64,000 nt of DNA, taken from positions 1 through 64,000 of the forward strand of contig NZ_RSCL01000001.1 in the NCBI RefSeq assembly GCF_003991905.1, read 5' to 3'. Positions 1 to 8,941 of this stretch are shown here, one piece after another. Source of the stretch: Dulcicalothrix desertica PCC 7102. GTDB taxonomy: Bacteria > Cyanobacteriota > Cyanobacteriia > Cyanobacteriales > Nostocaceae. The first letter of the stretch is position 1. Each line of letters opens with the position of its first letter. Both the position numbers and the translations under genes were made by a program. The notes beneath the pieces were generated by a model that was given only the letters and a program-made list of their open reading frames with translations, ran no database searches and was not told the origin of the DNA.

Positions 1-303
1 TTGTGAAACGCCGCAGCGGCTACGATAGTTGGAGAGTTGTCTCCTGCAACAATTGCTCGGTGCCAGGGCAATAATACAAACAAAACCCTTCTCTTGCATA
101 TAAGAGGAGGTTTTTGTTTTAGACCCACCTACTTATTCTTGTTTTTCAAGCTTAAGCGAGTTCTATTGGCGCCACTCATAAGCGCTTGTTTGAATTTTTA
201 CCTCTGTGTACTCTGTGTCTCTGTGGTAAAAATCTAGCATACACCTCTGAATATTACGGGCAAGGATGCCCGTTCCACAAGATGAAGATGTTCCACAAGA
301 TGA
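1..303. other. Intergenic region with dispersed repeats
   Basis: No convincing gene is present; the short open frame here has no recognisable domain. A hairpin followed by a T-rich stretch lies near 93-120 and could end a transcript entering from the left. Positions 201-230 carry a CTCTGTGT / CTGTGGT block that recurs at about 31331, 35471 and 35571. Around 258-300 is a GGGCAAGGATGCCCGTTCC hairpin followed by a doubled TTCCACAAGATG; a relative of this repeat sits near 23370. Confidence 0.5.
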
Positions 304-1869
304 TTAATTGATATTTCTAAGCTTGAGTTGATTGATTGTTTCTATATCAGGAGCTTCGGCGCCAACAGTTTCTTCAAAGATTTTAATATTCTGTAAGCTG
401 TTAAAATAATTTGGATACTCAGCTACAACTGTAGAAGCATAAGTCTCAATACATTTACTATCTAAAACTGAAATATCTTCAAATAATAAACCTTTTATTG
501 GCTCACTCAACTGTGTAAACTGGGATATTGATCCTCCCTCAGCATTAACAAAACAACTAGAACGTCGAATAGCACGTAAAATTTCTTCTGTTAACGCTTT
601 TGATATCTGTAACTTTTCAGCAATTTTATTTCTAATTTCATTAAAAGTTAATGGTTCCTCAAGGGATTTTATCGTGCTGACTAACTCTGTAATCACATTC
701 AAACGGTGTTCTGGTGAAGGACGCAGTTTTTTGTGATTCAAAAATGTATATAATTCTTCTGTGCTAAATATAGAAGCTTGTATTTTTGATTCTTCAGTAG
801 TAACTAACCCCAAACTATTCGCAAAACAATTTGTTAAGTTATTCAGATTAACTACAGTAATATTATTATTATTTCGATTCCAGTCCTCAGTCTCACTATC
901 AGTTAATGATAATGTAACCAAAAAAGCTCGATTTTTAGAAAGATTTAGGCGCCTGCGTTTAGAATGTTCATTGATTTGATTAAGATATACATTACTTTTA
1001 TCACCAGTTTTGACTTCAAACAAAATTAATTGATTATCAACTAAAAATAAAGCATCAAGCTCATAATACTTCGACTCCTCAAAAGAATAACTCACATGAG
1101 GATTAATTAAATATTCAAAATTTATACCATGCAGTGAAAGCAAACTACATATTTTGTAAACAACAAACTTTTCTAACCAACCTCCCTCAAAAAAACTTCT
1201 AACCTTTGTATCTCCACTATGTGGTTGAAACCGAATCCTTTTCTCAGACTTAATATACTTAGAAGTCCATAACCCCTTACTCTCTAAAATGGCTCTAAAA
1301 CGTAAACATATCTCATCATTATCCTCACTGCCAGATAATTTATACGAAAAACCACCCTGCATGTCACCGCTTATACTCGCTTTCATCTTTCGATACACTA
1401 AAGCTAATGCAGGATAGCTATCTCCCATAAAAATAGCTGTATCAAATAAATCATCTTTCTCTAACTGCTTGTAAGGCAACCTTAAATTAACCTTCAATCT
1501 ATTTAATTCAGCTATTAATTTATCGGCGCCTGTTGCTGCAATAATTGGAGGTGTATATGAAGTTAATATCGAATTAACAGGGTTAACTACAAGCTGATTA
1601 CTACTTTGAAGCTGATAAAACCTCTCTAAATTTTCTACCTTTAATTCTAAATTCGCATAGGCTGTTGCTAAACGTTTAACCTCTCGAAGCAATCGTTCGT
1701 TTTGTTTGTCTTCTCGAATATTCAGTACAGCCATACCTGCGCTAGCAATTGCACTACTAAATACTGCTGCACCAGTTTTAAACGAAGGTGACAAAAAAGC
1801 TGCAACGGCTCCGAAACCAAAAGTTACAGAAAAAGTCGCTAGGGTAGATTTCAAGGATTTTGGCTGCAT
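304..1869 (-). CDS. Membrane-anchored PD-(D/E)XK nuclease-like protein (DUF1887/Card1-like core)
   Basis: The protein has 521 residues. Residues 10-50 form a hydrophobic hairpin, 52-88 a probable coiled coil, and 225-320 resemble a PD-(D/E)XK fold: GGWLEKFV (E233), then ELDALFLV (D272), then LILFEVKTG (E285, K287). The GGWLE plus D plus ExK order is that of the C-terminal nuclease of DUF1887 (Card1/Can2) proteins. No CARF domain precedes it; a membrane hairpin takes that place. Residues 375-450 look helical, perhaps winged-helix. ATG start at 1869. It is a single gene running the same way as the hydrolase upstream of it, about 50 bp away. DNA or RNA cleavage near the inner membrane is inference. 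The nuclease fold is fairly secure; substrate and role are unknown. Confidence 0.6.
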   Translation of the reverse strand: MQPKSLKSTLATFSVTFGFGAVAAFLSPSFKTGAAVFSSAIASAGMAVLNIREDKQNERLLREVKRLATAYANLELKVENLERFYQLQSSNQLVVNPVNSILTSYTPPIIAATGADKLIAELNRLKVNLRLPYKQLEKDDLFDTAIFMGDSYPALALVYRKMKASISGDMQGGFSYKLSGSEDNDEICLRFRAILESKGLWTSKYIKSEKRIRFQPHSGDTKVRSFFEGGWLEKFVVYKICSLLSLHGINFEYLINPHVSYSFEESKYYELDALFLVDNQLILFEVKTGDKSNVYLNQINEHSKRRRLNLSKNRAFLVTLSLTDSETEDWNRNNNNITVVNLNNLTNCFANSLGLVTTEESKIQASIFSTEELYTFLNHKKLRPSPEHRLNVITELVSTIKSLEEPLTFNEIRNKIAEKLQISKALTEEILRAIRRSSCFVNAEGGSISQFTQLSEPIKGLLFEDISVLDSKCIETYASTVVAEYPNYFNSLQNIKIFEETVGAEAPDIETINQLKLRNIN

Positions 1870-1919
1870 TGTAAGATTCTATTTTCACTTCTACGATACA
1901 AACTCTCAAGCAATCCAGG

Positions 1920-2858
1920 CTAGCATTCTTCCATTACAGAACTTGACGTAACTAGAACTAATGTTCTATCAATCCAGTCTAAAATCACTTGATTTACTTC
2001 CTCCGGACTTTCATCATGGGGACAATGCCCAACATTCTCTAAGTTAAGTATCTGTAAATTACTATTGTACTGCGCGAATATCGGCGCCAATGCAGGTGGC
2101 ACAAATCTATCTTTCTTCCCCCATACCAACAACATTGGTATATTTAAAGTCGGCAAAATAGCTTTAACACTAGGACTAAAATTGGCGCCAATCGAGGCCT
2201 TAAACAAAGCAGTAAATGCACGAACACTGCCTCTGTCTTGCGTAGGGCCCGCAATAATATCAATCAATTCATCAGTAATCGCTTCTGGATTAGCATACGC
2301 AATTGCTGCCCAACGACGTAACACCCCTGGTTGACGCAGAAAATAAAACAAAGGCTTAAGAAACAAAGGTGAAGCTACAAAATTTTTAATTGTGGCAACA
2401 GTTGGACGTAAAAATGGCGGAATAGCTTCAAGCTCTAATGATGGGTCAGGTAAACTCATCATTACTAAACCCTTTACCATTTCAGGATGGGCAGCAGCAG
2501 CAGCTATGGAAACTAACGAACCTAGCGAATTTCCCACTATCACCACTGGCTTATTAATAAAACTCTGCCAAAAGTCGTATACTTGTTCAGCCCAAAGACT
2601 AACACTGTAATTTACAGGTGCTTTCACAGAGGCGCCCCATCCCAACATATCAAGGGCATATACTGTATGATGCTCGCTCAATACCTCTAAATTTTGGCGC
2701 CAGTGACCAATAGAAGCACCAAAACCATGTAAAAGAATGATGGGTACAGAATCACAACCAGTTTGTAAACCCCGAATATATGTATAGCGAGTTTGCCATC
2801 CCCGCCAAACCCAATCGCGCTGTGCCCCAACTCTTTGCTGCCACGTCAATTGTACCAT
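1920..2858 (-). CDS. Alpha/beta-fold hydrolase
   Basis: A single-domain alpha/beta hydrolase of about 312 residues. It has the oxyanion loop HGFGAS (about residue 44), a nucleophile elbow GNSLGS (Ser111), an acid in WGKKDRFVPP and a catalytic His in NVGHCPHDESPE, so the triad is complete. The ATG at 2858 is preferred over the GTG at 2873 because GGGAGGT lies just upstream of it. The family resembles cyanobacterial cytosolic hydrolases near haloalkane dehalogenase/epoxide hydrolase types, but the substrate cannot be read from sequence. It is divergent from infC across a gap of about 490 bp. Confidence 0.85.
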   Translation of the reverse strand: MVQLTWQQRVGAQRDWVWRGWQTRYTYIRGLQTGCDSVPIILLHGFGASIGHWRQNLEVLSEHHTVYALDMLGWGASVKAPVNYSVSLWAEQVYDFWQSFINKPVVIVGNSLGSLVSIAAAAAHPEMVKGLVMMSLPDPSLELEAIPPFLRPTVATIKNFVASPLFLKPLFYFLRQPGVLRRWAAIAYANPEAITDELIDIIAGPTQDRGSVRAFTALFKASIGANFSPSVKAILPTLNIPMLLVWGKKDRFVPPALAPIFAQYNSNLQILNLENVGHCPHDESPEEVNQVILDWIDRTLVLVTSSSVMEEC

Positions 2859-2873
2859 CCACACCTCCCGCAC

Positions 2874-3347
2874 GTTAAATTTTGTAAACAGTTTTAAGTT
2901 TGAAGAGACATAATTACCAGTTACTAAATCTATTCTAAGTAAATTAATCGGTGTATGTTTGCAAATACCGATAAAACATACTTTGTTGAGGCACTATTAA
3001 TAATACTTATGGTATCTATCAGTAAAATTGTCAGCGGAAATATTAAGTATATTTACGGATAAAAAGCTTGATAAATTAGCGGGTCGTAGCTGTTAGAATA
3101 GTAGATGAAGACTGACATTTTGTAATAAGGGTTAACAATTTGACAGAAATTGGGTTGGAGTGAGTAGAATAACAAGTATAGCTAAATAAAGTTATCGCAA
3201 ACGCACCTGTTTGTGAATTAGCTAAACTCGGAACAGAGGTTTCTATTGTTTAGAAAGCTTTGATTATCGAAGGTATTTAGCTTTGACTGTTATGTACACA
3301 TTCGGATAGTAACCAAAATCTTAGCAAATAGCTCCTACAAATCATAA
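2874..3347. other. Intergenic leader between hydrolase and infC
   Basis: AT-rich divergent spacer holding the promoter regions of the hydrolase and infC. Apart from a possible -35/-10 pair at 3140-3170, I see no gene or strong structure. Confidence 0.4.
3140..3170 (+). promoter_or_regulatory. Possible infC promoter
   Basis: TTGACA at 3140-3145 and TAGAAT at 3165-3170 are separated by 19 bp, slightly longer than the ideal 17. They lie about 180 bp upstream of the infC start. The match is by eye only. Confidence 0.3.
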
Positions 3348-3881
3348 ATGGCTGTGATTGAAAAAAGAAGAAGTCGCGACCTGCCCCAAATTAACGAACG
3401 GATCCGCTTCCCAAAAATTCGGGTCATTGATACCGACGGCGCCCAATTGGGAATTTTAACACCCAATGAAGCATTACAACTAGCAGAAGAAAAAGAGCTA
3501 GACCTAGTGCTTCTCTCAGATAAAGCCGAACCGCCTGTATGCCGTATTATGGACTATGGCAAATACAAGTTTGAGCAAGAGAAGAAAGCGCGGGAAGCGA
3601 GGAAGAAACAGCATACTGCTGATGTTAAAGAAGTCAAGATGCGCTACAAGATAGAAGAGCATGACTATAACGTGCGCGTCAAGCAAGCAGAGCGCTTTTT
3701 GAAAGATGGGGACAAGGTAAAAGCTACCGTCATGTTCCGGGGTCGAGAAATTCAACACAGCGACTTGGCAGAAGAACTGCTAAAGCGCATGGCAACTGAC
3801 CTAGACTCAGTTGGTGAAGTGCAGCAAATGCCCAAAAAAGAGGGTAGGAACATGATGATGCTGATATCGCCAAAAAAATAA
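3348..3881 (+). CDS. infC: Translation initiation factor IF-3
   Basis: A complete 177-residue IF-3, which binds the 30S subunit, checks start-codon pairing and prevents premature 50S joining. The N-domain begins [14 protein letters not shown] and includes [15 protein letters not shown]; the linker is Lys/Arg-rich; the C-domain carries [15 protein letters not shown] and ends with MMMLISPKK. An in-frame TAA directly precedes the ATG, so this start is secure and it is ATG rather than the AUU used for autoregulation in enterobacteria. It appears monocistronic, with a strong terminator 50 bp downstream. Confidence 0.98.
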   Translation: MAVIEKRRSRDLPQINERIRFPKIRVIDTDGAQLGILTPNEALQLAEEKELDLVLLSDKAEPPVCRIMDYGKYKFEQEKKAREARKKQHTADVKEVKMRYKIEEHDYNVRVKQAERFLKDGDKVKATVMFRGREIQHSDLAEELLKRMATDLDSVGEVQQMPKKEGRNMMMLISPKK

Positions 3882-3929
3882 TAGCGTTATTCAATTGCAC
3901 GATTACCAAAAATTTACATAAAACATGAT

Positions 3930-3979
3930 AGTCCTGAGCGCTGAGTGGGAAAAATAATACTCAGTAGCTCAGGACTTTT
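3930..3979 (+). terminator. Rho-independent terminator after infC
   Basis: GTCCTGAG...CTGAGT pairs with ACTCAG...CTCAGGAC around an A-rich loop and is followed by TTTT. It lies about 50 bp past the infC stop. Confidence 0.8.
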
Positions 3980-4061
3980 GTCGTGAGTGCTGTCTATACG
4001 AACAATTGTTCTGTTCGTTTATCGTTCACTTGGGTGACGCTCACCACTTTCGTACAAATGC

Positions 4062-7000
4062 ATGGAACTCAATCATTGGTCGGCTAAAGGGTTAGGTAAA
4101 AACTTAAATGAGCAAATCTTGGCGATTGTAAATTTGCGTCCAGAGGAGAGTAGACGCACGTGGCTAATGTTGGCTTTTTATACCACAACATCCGTAGGGT
4201 TACGTTGGACAGAAGATAGTACTGTAGCGCTGTTTTTGGGTAAGTATGGCGCCAGTTGGTTGCCTTTAATTTATCTTGCCAGTGCCGTAATGGGTACGCT
4301 ACTCGTTTTTTTTTACTCCCGTTTGCAAAAAATGTTTTCCTTGCGTTACGTAATAGCGGGAATTGCACCATGCATGTTCATACCGCTAATAGTACTGCGT
4401 GTGGGTTTAGAATATCCAACTCTTGCTGTAGCTACCGTATTTCTATTACGGTTATGGGTTGATGCGTTTTATGTGCTTAACGACCTCAACACTTCTATTG
4501 CTGCCAATCACATCTTTAATATTCGTGAAATTAAGCGAGCATACCCCATAATCAGTAGTGGACTATTGGTTGCGGATATTTTCAGCGGTTTTAGTTTGCC
4601 ACTGCTGTTGATATTCGTAGGACTTAAAAATATTATCATTCCCGTTTCGGCAATTTTTATTATCGCAGGCGCCTTAATCCTCCGTTATTTAAGCAGCGAA
4701 CAAAAAAGTTCATTTCCCGAACCTGAAAAGGTAGCTTCAAAAGAAGGACGCGCACGACCACAACTTTCTGGTAAGCTCAGACACTACTCACTGTTCTTAT
4801 TTGCTTTTTTTGGATTATTACAAATAATTAATATATTAATCGACTTTCAATATTTAACTCAAATCGAAACAAATTATAGTGGTCAAGAGATAGCAAGCTT
4901 TTTAGGGATATTTAGCGGGGTGACTGGGGTCTGCGAACTATTGATGCAGTTATTTGTATCCAGTCGAGTCCTCGAAAAGTTTGGAGTCTTTTTTGCCACA
5001 GCAACTTTACCAATTTGTATTGCGGTTTTACTACCCTTATCGATTACATCATTGAGTTTGCTGCCAATTACACAAGGGCAACACTTTTTTTGGGGTTTAG
5101 TAATTTTGAAGTTTTTTGACGAACTACTGCGTTACACATTAGTAGTTAGTGGTAGTCCTCTGCTATTTCAACCAATTCCTGATAAATTTCGTTCGAGTGT
5201 ACAAACCTTATCGGGGGGTATTGCTGAAGCTTGGGGTACAGGTATCGCAGGTATTGTAATTTTAATTACTCTTTTTATCGGGGCTAACCGAATTCCGTTA
5301 GCAAAAAATTGGGCATTAGTAGCTGAAACAACAATTGTCGCACTCCTAACTTTAGGGCTACTTTGGATACTACGGTCACTTTATGTTGACTTGTTGGTGT
5401 TAAGTGCAGGAAGGGGTAAACTAACAGGTGCCGATGTTGACGTGCGTACATTTAAACAAGCGGTGGTCAAAGCACTAAAAGAATCAGGTAGCGAAAGTGA
5501 TAAACGTTCATGTATTGAATTGTTAGCTACTATTGACCCACAAGGAGCAGCAGAAGTACTGGCGCCATTATTAACCAAACTACCAAGCACGCTACAAATA
5601 TCTTCTTTAGAAGCAATGCTTGATGCAGGTGCGACAAAAACATACGTACCACAAGTCAATTTACTACTCAAACAATCAGAAACCGAGGTAAACCCCGAAA
5701 CATTCGCGTTAGTCTTGCGTTATGTTTGGCTAGCAGAAGATAATCCCAACTTAAGTAAGCTCGAACAATTTCTCAACGAAGAACATCCCATCATTCGCGC
5801 AACTGCCGCAGCATTACTATTGCGTCAAGGAACAACGCAGCAAAAAGTCGCAGGTACTCGCACACTCAAAGCAATGCTAACTAGTTCGAGTGAACGTGAA
5901 CGAGTAGATGCAGTCAGAGCATTAAACGCAGCAGTTTATTTACAAACGTTACGGCTTTTAATTCCAAACTTATTAGAAGACAAATCATTGCGGGTGCGTC
6001 GTGCTGTGCTAGAAATGATAGCAGCAACACGATTAGAAGATTACTACCCCGCACTTTTAGGTGGACTTTACTATAAATCAACGCGCACTTGTGCGATGCG
6101 TGCTATCGTCAAACTCGAAAACGAAGGATTACCATTAATACTGGATTTAGCGACAAATCCGCATAAACCAGAAATAGTGCGAATGTATGCATGGCGAACA
6201 ATAGGAGAAATTCCGACGTGGGAAGCAATGGATACGTTATGGAAAAGCTTAGAAACATCGAATGGTAAAGACCGCGACCGTATTCTTCGTAGCTTACTGA
6301 AGCGACATGAAAAAGAAGGAATTTCTAGTTTAGTCGAGAAATCGTATGAAACTCACGTAGAACGATTAATCGATGAGGAAATAGCCTTTTTAAGTGAGAT
6401 ATATGCTGCGTACAGAGATTTAGAAACACAAGGTGAAGTATACGCAAATTATTTAGAATATAAAACACGCGAATTTATTACCGATTATCTATCTAGTCGT
6501 AAAGTAATGGATATATGCCAATTGTTACAGCGTGCGTTACTCGATTTAGAATTAGATATCAAGGAGCGATTATTTTTGTTTTTAAAGCTACTTTATTCTC
6601 AAGATACAATCCAAGCGGCAGCATTCAATGTTTTATCAGAATCACCAAAAAACCTAGCGCGGGGTTTAGAAATACTAGAGCATACAGTTACATTACCCAA
6701 TAAATCGCTACTGCTAATAATTTTAGATAAACGTCACCCAGAGCAAAAACTTCAAGCTTTAATGGAAGCAAAAATATGTAAATACGAGCAAATGGTAGTC
6801 AGTGACCGAATTCGTCATTTACTGACTCTCGAAAACTCACTATCTGACTGGTGTTTAGCATGTTGTTTTCATTTTGCTTCTGCTGCACATATTCGTTTGA
6901 CCACAGAGCAAATAATTGAAAACTTACGTCACCCCACTAGTTTTGTGCGTGAAGCAGCTATTTGTTATCTAAATATAGCTTCACGTCGTATACTTATTGA

Positions 7001-7079
7001 ACTATTACCACAGTTACAAAAAGACCCCCATCCTTTAATAGCAGCACAAGTCAAAGAGTTAATTCAAAAATATCTTTAA
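4062..7079 (+). CDS. MFS/NTT-like 12-TM transporter fused to HEAT repeats
   Basis: A 1005-residue protein in two halves. Residues about 30-450 hold roughly 12 hydrophobic segments resembling the MFS / ATP-ADP-translocase-like (NTT) superfamily. Residues about 465-1005 are helical HEAT-type repeats, with recurrent units such as IIRATAAALLLRQG, RVDAVRALNAA, LRVRRAVLEMIAATR and SFVREAAICYL. The substrate cannot be assigned; true NTT nucleotide exchange is not shown by a motif I can verify. The next gene, 36 bp downstream on the same strand, is a cyclic-nucleotide-binding-domain protein, so a nucleotide-gated transport or sensing unit is a reasonable inference. Translation may start at this ATG or at nearby downstream sites. 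Confidence 0.75.
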   Translation: MELNHWSAKGLGKNLNEQILAIVNLRPEESRRTWLMLAFYTTTSVGLRWTEDSTVALFLGKYGASWLPLIYLASAVMGTLLVFFYSRLQKMFSLRYVIAGIAPCMFIPLIVLRVGLEYPTLAVATVFLLRLWVDAFYVLNDLNTSIAANHIFNIREIKRAYPIISSGLLVADIFSGFSLPLLLIFVGLKNIIIPVSAIFIIAGALILRYLSSEQKSSFPEPEKVASKEGRARPQLSGKLRHYSLFLFAFFGLLQIINILIDFQYLTQIETNYSGQEIASFLGIFSGVTGVCELLMQLFVSSRVLEKFGVFFATATLPICIAVLLPLSITSLSLLPITQGQHFFWGLVILKFFDELLRYTLVVSGSPLLFQPIPDKFRSSVQTLSGGIAEAWGTGIAGIVILITLFIGANRIPLAKNWALVAETTIVALLTLGLLWILRSLYVDLLVLSAGRGKLTGADVDVRTFKQAVVKALKESGSESDKRSCIELLATIDPQGAAEVLAPLLTKLPSTLQISSLEAMLDAGATKTYVPQVNLLLKQSETEVNPETFALVLRYVWLAEDNPNLSKLEQFLNEEHPIIRATAAALLLRQGTTQQKVAGTRTLKAMLTSSSERERVDAVRALNAAVYLQTLRLLIPNLLEDKSLRVRRAVLEMIAATRLEDYYPALLGGLYYKSTRTCAMRAIVKLENEGLPLILDLATNPHKPEIVRMYAWRTIGEIPTWEAMDTLWKSLETSNGKDRDRILRSLLKRHEKEGISSLVEKSYETHVERLIDEEIAFLSEIYAAYRDLETQGEVYANYLEYKTREFITDYLSSRKVMDICQLLQRALLDLELDIKERLFLFLKLLYSQDTIQAAAFNVLSESPKNLARGLEILEHTVTLPNKSLLLIILDKRHPEQKLQALMEAKICKYEQMVVSDRIRHLLTLENSLSDWCLACCFHFASAAHIRLTTEQIIENLRHPTSFVREAAICYLNIASRRILIELLPQLQKDPHPLIAAQVKELIQKYL

Positions 7080-7114
7080 AAGAACCACTAGTAAACCTAA
7101 GCCAATATATTAAT

Positions 7115-7555
7115 ATGTTAACCAGCGTTGACCGTTTATTATTCGTTCGTCGAGTTCCGATTTTTCAAGAATTACGCGATGATTTTATTGTTCGTCTTGC
7201 CTCTGTTATGGACGAATGGTCGTTTGGCGCCAATCATACAATATTTCGACAAGGAGAAGAAGGACGTTCACTGTTTATAGTAGTTTCTGGTCGCGTCAAA
7301 GTTCATATCGAAGACCGACAACTTGCTGTATTTCCTCAAGGTGAATCCTTTGGAGAAATGGCAGTTTTTGACGCTCAACCTCGCTCTGCTACTGCAACAA
7401 CCCTCGAACAATCAGATTGTTTAGAATTAACTCAAGAACAATTACACGACGCTATCGAAGAAACACCCGAAATTGCTTTAAATATTATTCGCGTTCTCTC
7501 ACGTCGCATACGCGATTTAAATGCTGTTATTAATGAATTTGGAATCGAAGAATAA
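7115..7555 (+). CDS. Cyclic-nucleotide-binding domain protein
   Basis: A single CNB (Crp/PKA-R type) domain of 146 residues with no DNA-binding HTH. The phosphate-binding cassette GESFGEMAVFDAQPRSATA is intact, including the Gly-Glu pair and the Arg expected to hold the cyclic phosphate. The C-terminus is a helix ending IRDLNAVINEFGIEE. It follows the HEAT transporter by 36 bp and is probably co-transcribed, so it may act as a detachable regulatory subunit. Whether the ligand is cAMP or cGMP cannot be told. Confidence 0.85.
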   Translation: MLTSVDRLLFVRRVPIFQELRDDFIVRLASVMDEWSFGANHTIFRQGEEGRSLFIVVSGRVKVHIEDRQLAVFPQGESFGEMAVFDAQPRSATATTLEQSDCLELTQEQLHDAIEETPEIALNIIRVLSRRIRDLNAVINEFGIEE

Positions 7556-7951
7556 ACTGGCAACGGATATAACGGATGTAACGGATGTTGTATACTGCAA
7601 ACGGGTAAAATCTATACTTTTGTCATGAGTCGCGAACGAAGGGCGCAGTTTTCCCGCAGGGTAGCATCTCATGTCATGCTGAGAAACGAAGGGCGCAGTT
7701 TTCCCGCAGGGTAGTTTTCCTTTATGCTAGGATATCCGCTTATGATAGGAAAACCCAACATTAAATATTTAGACAATGCTGTAAAAAACATATTTAAGTA
7801 ATTTTACTTTCACTATTTGTGTAATATCCACAATTCTCAAATAAAAATATTTTGTATATCATGACAGAATATTACTTTTCGCTTTTACCGCGTTTTAATT
7901 ATCGCGCTATATTTTTTTGCTTATTCAAATATTATTCGTCTTGATATAAAT
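7556..7951. other. Repeat-rich intergenic region upstream of the HEPN-Argonaute operon
   Basis: It holds an ACGGATGTAACGGATG repeat at 7561-7588, two identical 30-bp repeats (7635-7664 and 7685-7714), then very AT-rich DNA up to the ATG at 7952. No gene is seen. The promoter of the downstream operon must lie in the AT-rich part, but no -35/-10 pair stands out. Confidence 0.5.
7635..7714. repeat. Two direct copies of a 30-bp dispersed repeat
   Basis: AACGAAGGGCGCAGTTTTCC followed by CGCAGGGTAG occurs identically at 7635-7664 and 7685-7714. An inverted, partly doubled version lies at about 35690-35755. CATGCTGAGAAACGAAG between the copies matches the CTTCGTGTCTCAGCATG segment there. Confidence 0.8.
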
Positions 7952-8941
7952 ATGGTTTTAAGTTTTAACCCTGGAAAATTAGGTCCAATCAAGGTTTCAG
8001 AGGATAATACACATTTTCTAGTTCAAATTCATCCTGGAAATCGTGAGCGTGCAAAGAAAATTCCAGGACGGCAATGGGATGGAAATCGTGAAGCATGGGT
8101 TTATCCTAAAAACGCGACTACCTTTGAAGCCCTTTTAGAAGAGTTTCAGAAGGATGCCGACAGTTTTAATATCCGGCGGCCACCAACAAAACGTCCTGCT
8201 GATATCAAGGCGCCTGCTAAAAAATCAAACTATTATGAGTTTGATGACCAGTTTCTTGAAGATGAAGAAATACCTTCGCTTGAAGATAGTAGTGATTCAC
8301 AAGGCAAGATTTCGAGCGAGCTTGAACACATCCGAGTCATGCTTGAATCACTTAAAGATGTAGCAGCTAACCAAAGTCGTACTATTGAAGAACTGCGTGA
8401 GACGCAAGAAGAAGCGACTAAGATACTTAATAAATTTGAGGCGCCTATCCAACCATCAGTAGAAACTCATATAGTTGAGGTACTTCCTGACAAGCTTGAC
8501 CCAACCAAGCAAAAAGAAATCGAGTTGATAGAAAAAGCACTTATCACAATTGCCTGCTTTACTTCGGGTCAGCAGAAGTCATTTTGCGACTGGATAAATA
8601 AATACAAGCCTCTTAGAGAACCGACAGTTTTTGTTATAAATACTCACGAATACCTTAAAAAGCAACTGGGTAAGCTTGTGGGAGATGAGAATCCTAATAC
8701 AAGATTTGGTGCCCTTATTGATAAAGCTAAACATGAAGAACTAATTTTCTTTGACAAAAGTGACCCAGTAGATAGACCGATACCAATCCTTTTTAACCTG
8801 AATACTCATCGTAATCGCTTTGGACATTCTTATGACTCCGAGCAATGGGAGCAGTGGAGCAGATCAATTTTGTATCTGATTAACCTTGCTTTAGTTTGGT
8901 CAAAGGTCGTGATAGAAGCAGAGGACTCTAATGAAGAATAA
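7952..8941 (+). CDS. HEPN-motif protein with HARP-like N-terminus, partner of the Argonaute
   Basis: A 329-residue protein in three parts. Residues 10-66 contain IPGRQWDGNREAWVYP, a short beta-rich motif like that at the N-termini of HARP/SNF2-type helicase proteins, probably nucleic-acid binding. Residues 68-120 are acidic and disordered and 120-162 a coiled coil. Residues 185-325 are helical and contain THRNRFGHSYD: R287-N288-x3-H292 is the HEPN RNase signature (RNxxxH). The next gene, a short Argonaute, starts inside this gene's last codons (11-bp overlap), so the two are translationally coupled. By analogy with short-pAgo systems, the Argonaute would sense invading nucleic acid and this protein would be the toxic effector, here an RNase. 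HEPN and HARP are motif calls by eye, not profile hits. Confidence 0.65.
   Translation: MVLSFNPGKLGPIKVSEDNTHFLVQIHPGNRERAKKIPGRQWDGNREAWVYPKNATTFEALLEEFQKDADSFNIRRPPTKRPADIKAPAKKSNYYEFDDQFLEDEEIPSLEDSSDSQGKISSELEHIRVMLESLKDVAANQSRTIEELRETQEEATKILNKFEAPIQPSVETHIVEVLPDKLDPTKQKEIELIEKALITIACFTSGQQKSFCDWINKYKPLREPTVFVINTHEYLKKQLGKLVGDENPNTRFGALIDKAKHEELIFFDKSDPVDRPIPILFNLNTHRNRFGHSYDSEQWEQWSRSILYLINLALVWSKVVIEAEDSNEE

Noticed and set aside
37-237. 66-codon frame at the left end
   Set aside because: It runs through the CTCTGTGT repeat and a hairpin, with no homology that I recognise.
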